Source: Avipropionibacterium sp050157065
GTDB taxonomy: Bacteria > Actinomycetota > Actinomycetes > Propionibacteriales > Propionibacteriaceae
Reading direction: 5' to 3' (one strand)
NCBI GenBank assembly: GCA_050157065.1
Contig: CP189573.1
Length of the DNA: 64,000 nucleotides
A program made the position numbers and the translations under genes. The notes below the pieces were generated by a model. That model saw only the letters and a list, made by a program, of their open reading frames with translations. It did not search any database and had not been told where the DNA came from. The number at the start of each line of letters is the position of its first letter. Within the stretch, counting starts at the first letter, position 1. This document shows, one piece after another, positions 61,178 to 64,000 of the stretch.

Positions 61178-61238
61178 GCGGGCATCTTCAGATGAGTCAA
61201 CGAAGCACACCAAGCGGGCATCTTGACATGAGGCAACG
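61178..61238 (-). repeat. Right double end of the outer IS
   Basis: Two inverted copies, 61178-61202 and 61214-61238, spaced 36 bp apart, matching the left pair. The reverse complements contain CGTTGACTCATC and CGTTGCCTCATG before AAGATGCCCGC. The first copy overlaps the 3' end of the transposase gene. Confidence 0.85.
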
Positions 61239-61339
61239 GGCTTGCCCAGGTCAGCCTGTGGGTGGTCACCAGATCGCTGTCCATCATCGACCGGGTAGTA
61301 GGAGAGGGATCGGCCCCGTACGATCACCCTCCAACTGTC

Positions 61340-61618
61340 CTCTCGCCGGGACGGGCCCTCGCCAACTGCCCACTCGCCGAGTCGGGCCCTCGCCAACTGC
61401 CCACTCGCCGGGACGGGCCCTCGCCAACTGCCCTCTCGCCGGGACGGGCCCTCGCCAACTGCCCACTCGCCGGGACGGGCCCTCGCCAACTGCCCACTCG
61501 CCGAGTCGGGCCCTCGCCAACTGCCCACTCGCCGGGGCGGGCCCTCGCCAACTACCCACTCGCCGGGGCGGGCCCTCGCCAACTACCCACTCGCCGAGAC
61601 GACACCTCGCCAACTACC
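61340..61618. repeat. Nine head-to-tail 31-bp repeats
   Basis: The unit is (C)ACTCGCCGGGACGGG then CCCTCGCCAACTGCC, repeated without spacers nine times. Variation is concentrated at the same few bases (GGGAC, GAGTC or GGGGC; CTGCC or CTACC). The last unit has the most changes. The array begins about 100 bp after the outer IS and ends 24 bp before the stop of the MFS gene. Because 31 is not a multiple of three, open frames across it on both strands cycle and are not credible genes. Confidence 0.9.
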
Positions 61619-61642
61619 CCTCGGCGCCGCGGACCGACCATG

Positions 61643-63058
61643 TCACAGCCGGGCCTTCCCACGAGCCGGAGAGTGCACGAGCAGGAGTGCGGCCAGGCCG
61701 AGCCCGAGCACGATCACGATGCCCAGGATGCCGAGCCGGTCACCGCCGAACTGGGCGAACACCGCGAGCAGGGCGGGGGAGAGGAACGACACCGCCCGGC
61801 CGGTCGTGGCGTACAGGCCGAACATCTGCCCCTCCCGACCGGGTGGCGACACCTGGGCCAGGAAGCTGCGCGAGGACGACTGGGCCGGTCCCACCCACAG
61901 GCACAGGATCAGGCCCAGCACCCAGAACACGGCGGTCGAGTAGACGAACAGCAGGGCGATCGCGGTCGCCATCAGTCCGATCAGGGAGACCACGATGATC
62001 GTCTTGGGACCGAGTCGGTCCTCGAGCTGCCCGCCGGCGAAGGCGCCGATCGCCGCCACCACGTTCGCCGCGACGCCGAAGATCAGGACGTCGGAGGTCG
62101 ACAACCCGTACACGGTGACGGCCAGTACGGCGCCGAAGGTGAACACCGCCGCCAGGCCGTCGCGGAACAGCGCACTGGCACCGAGGAAGAAGACGGCGTT
62201 GCGGTCGTTGCGCCACAGCTCGAGAACGTCCCGGAAGAGCACCCGGTACGACTGGACGAAGCCGACCTTCGGAGCGTCGGGACGCCGTGGCACCTCGGGA
62301 ACGAAGATGAACAGCGGGATCGCCGAGAGTGCGAACCACACGGCGGCCACCAACGCCACCACGCGATAGCGCAGCCCTTCCTCCGAGGTGACGCCGAACC
62401 AGCCGACCTCCGGGCTGATCAGCCCGACGAAAAGGATCAGCAGCAAGAAGATGCCGCCGACGTAGCCCAGCGCCCAGCCGAACCCGGAGACCCGGCCGAC
62501 GGTCTTCGGCGTCGACACCTGTTGCAACATGGCGTTGTAGGAGACCGCGCCGATCTCCATGAAGATGTTGCCCAGGGCCAGCAGCAACAGGCCGAGCCAC
62601 AGGTACGAGCGGTCGTCCTTGACCAAGAACATGGCGCACATCGCCAACACGGTGAGTGCGGTCCACAACCCCAGGCTGGCCTTGCGTCGACCCCCGGCAT
62701 CGGCGCGCTGCCCGAGCACGGGCGCCAGCAGCGCGATGAAGACCCCTGCCGCCGCGGTCGTCCGGCCGAGCCAGGCCGTACCGCTGAGTGCCCCGGCGGG
62801 GGCACCGTTCTCGGCGACGACGTCGGTCAGGTAGGTGGCGAACACGAAGGTGGTGATGACGGCGTTGAACGCCGCCGACCCCCAGTCCCACATGGCCCAG
62901 GCAAGGGTCCGGCGCTTGGGCGGGTGCTCGGCGAAGACCGCCTCGTGGCCCGGTGCGACGGTGGCCGTCCCGCCGGGCGACCCGACGTCGGGTGAGTCGG
63001 AGACGTCGGGTGAGTCGGGTCCGTCGGACCCCGTGCCCCCATCAGAACCGGCGCTCAT
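61643..63058 (-). CDS. MFS transporter, UMF1/Atg22-like
   Basis: The 471-residue protein starts MSAGSDGGTGSDGPDSPDVS, with a disordered acidic N-terminus of about 50 residues. Twelve membrane helices follow, opening RTLAWAMWDWGSAAFNAVIT as in the UMF1 branch. An MFS loop motif lies at GQRADAGGRRKASLGLW and the second half has GGQLEDRLGPKTIIVVS. The substrate is unknown; eukaryotic Atg22 exports amino acids from the vacuole. Its 3' end lies next to the 31-bp repeat array. It precedes no obvious partner. Confidence 0.88.
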   Translation of the reverse strand: MSAGSDGGTGSDGPDSPDVSDSPDVGSPGGTATVAPGHEAVFAEHPPKRRTLAWAMWDWGSAAFNAVITTFVFATYLTDVVAENGAPAGALSGTAWLGRTTAAAGVFIALLAPVLGQRADAGGRRKASLGLWTALTVLAMCAMFLVKDDRSYLWLGLLLLALGNIFMEIGAVSYNAMLQQVSTPKTVGRVSGFGWALGYVGGIFLLLILFVGLISPEVGWFGVTSEEGLRYRVVALVAAVWFALSAIPLFIFVPEVPRRPDAPKVGFVQSYRVLFRDVLELWRNDRNAVFFLGASALFRDGLAAVFTFGAVLAVTVYGLSTSDVLIFGVAANVVAAIGAFAGGQLEDRLGPKTIIVVSLIGLMATAIALLFVYSTAVFWVLGLILCLWVGPAQSSSRSFLAQVSPPGREGQMFGLYATTGRAVSFLSPALLAVFAQFGGDRLGILGIVIVLGLGLAALLLVHSPARGKARL

Positions 63059-63125
63059 GCCTACCCCTCGTCCCCGTGTCGTGCGTGATCCGTGCTGGTG
63101 GTGACGTGCCGACGTCACCGGCAGG

Positions 63126-63911
63126 CTACTGGTCCCAGAGGCCGCGTTCGACCAGGACCTCGCGCAACACATCCGGCCGGTCGGTCATGATGCCGTCGAC
63201 ACCGAGGTCGATCAGCCTGACCATCTCGGCCGGGTCGTCGATGGTCCACACGTGCACCTGTTTGCCGAGTCCGTGGGCGCGGTCGACCAGGGCCTCGGTG
63301 ACCAGCGTGACCCGGCGGCCGAGGACGGTCGTGGCGACCGGGATCTGCAGGGCCTGCCCGGTGGTGCCGAAGCGGTCGGGGAGGAAGGGGAGGAATCGGG
63401 TGTAGGCGACACCCACCTTGCTCATCGACGACGCGACCCGGCGACCCAGCCGCGAGCGCAGCCGCAGCAGTCGACGCACGCTGAACGACGAGACGCACAC
63501 CCGCTCGTGGACGCCGAGGTGCTCGATGGTGTCGGCCAGCAGGTCGACCGCCCCGGCCGCCTTGGCGTCGATGTTGAACCGGGTGTCGGGGAACGCGACC
63601 AGGACGTCGACCAGCCGGGGGATGGGGTCGTGGCCGCCGATCTTCGCCTGGCTGACCTCCGACCACGGGAGCTCGGCGATCTTGCCGGTGCCGTCGGTGA
63701 CCCGGTCCAACTTGTCGTCGTGGAAGGCGACCAACACCCCGTCGGCCGTGGCGTGGACGTCGGTCTCGAGGTAGCGGTACCCCAGCTCGACCGCCTGGCC
63801 GAAGGCGTGCAGGGTGTTCTCCCGGCCGCGGTTGGCCGGCAACTCGGCACCACCTCGATGGGCGAAGGCCAAGAACCCGGCCTCGAAGTACGGATAGTCC
63901 CGAGCGAGCAT
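63126..63911 (-). CDS. Glycerophosphodiester phosphodiesterase
   Basis: A 261-residue TIM-barrel enzyme that hydrolyses glycerophosphodiesters to glycerol 3-phosphate and an alcohol. Motifs are FLAFAHRGGAEL with the catalytic histidine, NRGRENTLHAF, the metal ligands YLETDVHATADG, and the second catalytic histidine in AFHDDKLDRVTDG. KQVHVWTIDDPAEMVRLIDL and GVDGIMTDRPDVLRE are near the end. No signal peptide is seen from the ATG at 63911, so it is probably cytosolic. It is transcribed ahead of the MFS gene with a 67-bp gap. The 89 bp from here to the window edge show no further gene. Confidence 0.92.
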   Translation of the reverse strand: MLARDYPYFEAGFLAFAHRGGAELPANRGRENTLHAFGQAVELGYRYLETDVHATADGVLVAFHDDKLDRVTDGTGKIAELPWSEVSQAKIGGHDPIPRLVDVLVAFPDTRFNIDAKAAGAVDLLADTIEHLGVHERVCVSSFSVRRLLRLRSRLGRRVASSMSKVGVAYTRFLPFLPDRFGTTGQALQIPVATTVLGRRVTLVTEALVDRAHGLGKQVHVWTIDDPAEMVRLIDLGVDGIMTDRPDVLREVLVERGLWDQ

Positions 63912-64000
63912 GGGTCCAGTATGTCGGTCCCGACGCTGCGTCTCGTGCCCGGTCACCCCTGCCCGCCGGATGTCGTACGGGCACCGGCCCGATGGCGTAC

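Larger units (their letters stand above)
58576..61226 (+). pseudogene. Integrase-core (DDE) transposase gene split by an IS
   Basis: The 5' part (58576-59449) encodes MAARRAITQAQVAKWPKATR, an HTH-type domain and the catalytic region with Asp in FIQIDLVGHEGG, Asp in VHSDNGSEF and Glu in QAHVEQKNW. It stops at YYRYDT. Removing the nested IS and one CCC copy joins it in frame to 60820-61226: PRELALLNQLWPLVSLQVNL, then the basic C-terminus ending TKRAS. The reconstructed protein is about 430 residues. The present gene makes only a truncated protein ending LKRPRFDAASL. All three catalytic residues lie in the 5' part, but the missing C-terminus probably inactivates it. Confidence 0.85.
58485..61238 (+). 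mobile_element. rve-type insertion sequence interrupted by an IS3-family element
   Basis: The outer element is bounded by double copies of a roughly 25-bp repeat in inverted orientation. It carries one integrase-core transposase gene that is split by the nested IS at 59450-60816. Without the nested IS and its target duplication it measures about 1384 bp. The IS family could not be named. It lies between the rbpA leader and a tandem repeat region. Confidence 0.82.

Noticed and set aside
61145..61613. Minus-strand proteins with repeated GEWAVGEGPSRR-like units
   Set aside because: They are translations of the 31-bp repeat cycling through three frames; no ribosome-binding site or homologous protein features.
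61340..61618. Possible CRISPR array at the 31-bp repeats
   Set aside because: Units are head-to-tail with no spacers and no cas genes are nearby; it is a tandem minisatellite.

Overview
The window is GC-rich actinobacterial DNA (roughly 65-70% G+C by eye). It carries a complete Pup-proteasome set (arc/mpa, dop, pup, prcB, prcA), rbpA, a polyprenol-phosphate mannose synthase next to lnt, and many GTG/TTG starts with ATGA, GTGA or TGATG overlaps. These point to the Actinomycetota. Gene order and the ectoine operon would suit a Propionibacteriales-like soil or sediment organism, but this is an inference and the species cannot be named from the sequence alone.

Layout. 1-25.1 kb is chromosomal core: the 3' end of priA, fmt, rsmB, rpe and a PAC2 protein (both on the minus strand), metH, a HAD hydrolase, a family-5 solute-binding lipoprotein, trmI and arc, then a TetR regulator with two small membrane proteins. 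After these come dop-pup-prcB-prcA, tyrA, cmk, a PlsC-type acyltransferase, der and two sugar ABC permeases without a binding protein. A tRNA-Pro(GGG) gene lies at 25.5 kb.

25.6-42.8 kb is an accessory island. It begins with a frameshifted gene cut by an IS3-family element, then an AraC regulator and a sortase-like protein. Two interleaved regulatory modules follow. (a) A BlaI/M56 pair with a GCPVC membrane protein, and divergently a DsbA-like protein, a CcdA-like protein and a PQQ-type lipoprotein. The intergenic operator is two tandem copies of ACTAT-N5-ATAGT, and the same paired operator lies in front of the sortase-like gene 5 kb away. (b) A CstR-like (Cys-Cys, no His) repressor with YgaP-like, persulfide dioxygenase-rhodanese, rhodanese, TauE/SafE and thioredoxin genes. 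Its three 16-bp ATACCCC-N2-GGGGTAT palindromes sit at two promoters. Together they look like a mobile package for reactive-sulfur detoxification plus envelope disulfide and lipoprotein maintenance. The island ends inside a gene: a second apolipoprotein N-acyltransferase is fused in frame near 42.81 kb to the C-terminal two thirds of an NAD(P)/FAD oxidoreductase.

42.8-64 kb returns to chromosomal genes: a Tat-exported DUF4838 protein, the full hydroxyectoine operon ectABCD with a strong bidirectional terminator, a DUF2510 protein, a CDP-alcohol phosphatidyltransferase, an FAD dehydrogenase, a 5'-3' exonuclease, an Lrp/AsnC regulator, housekeeping lnt, ppm1 and fxsA, then rbpA. Downstream of rbpA's 5' region lies a nested mobile element (an rve-type IS split by a 1367-bp IS3-family IS with a CCC target duplication), then nine tandem 31-bp repeats, an MFS transporter and a glycerophosphodiester phosphodiesterase. 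A second repeat array with an exact 19-bp period (three units one way, five the other) separates fxsA and rbpA.
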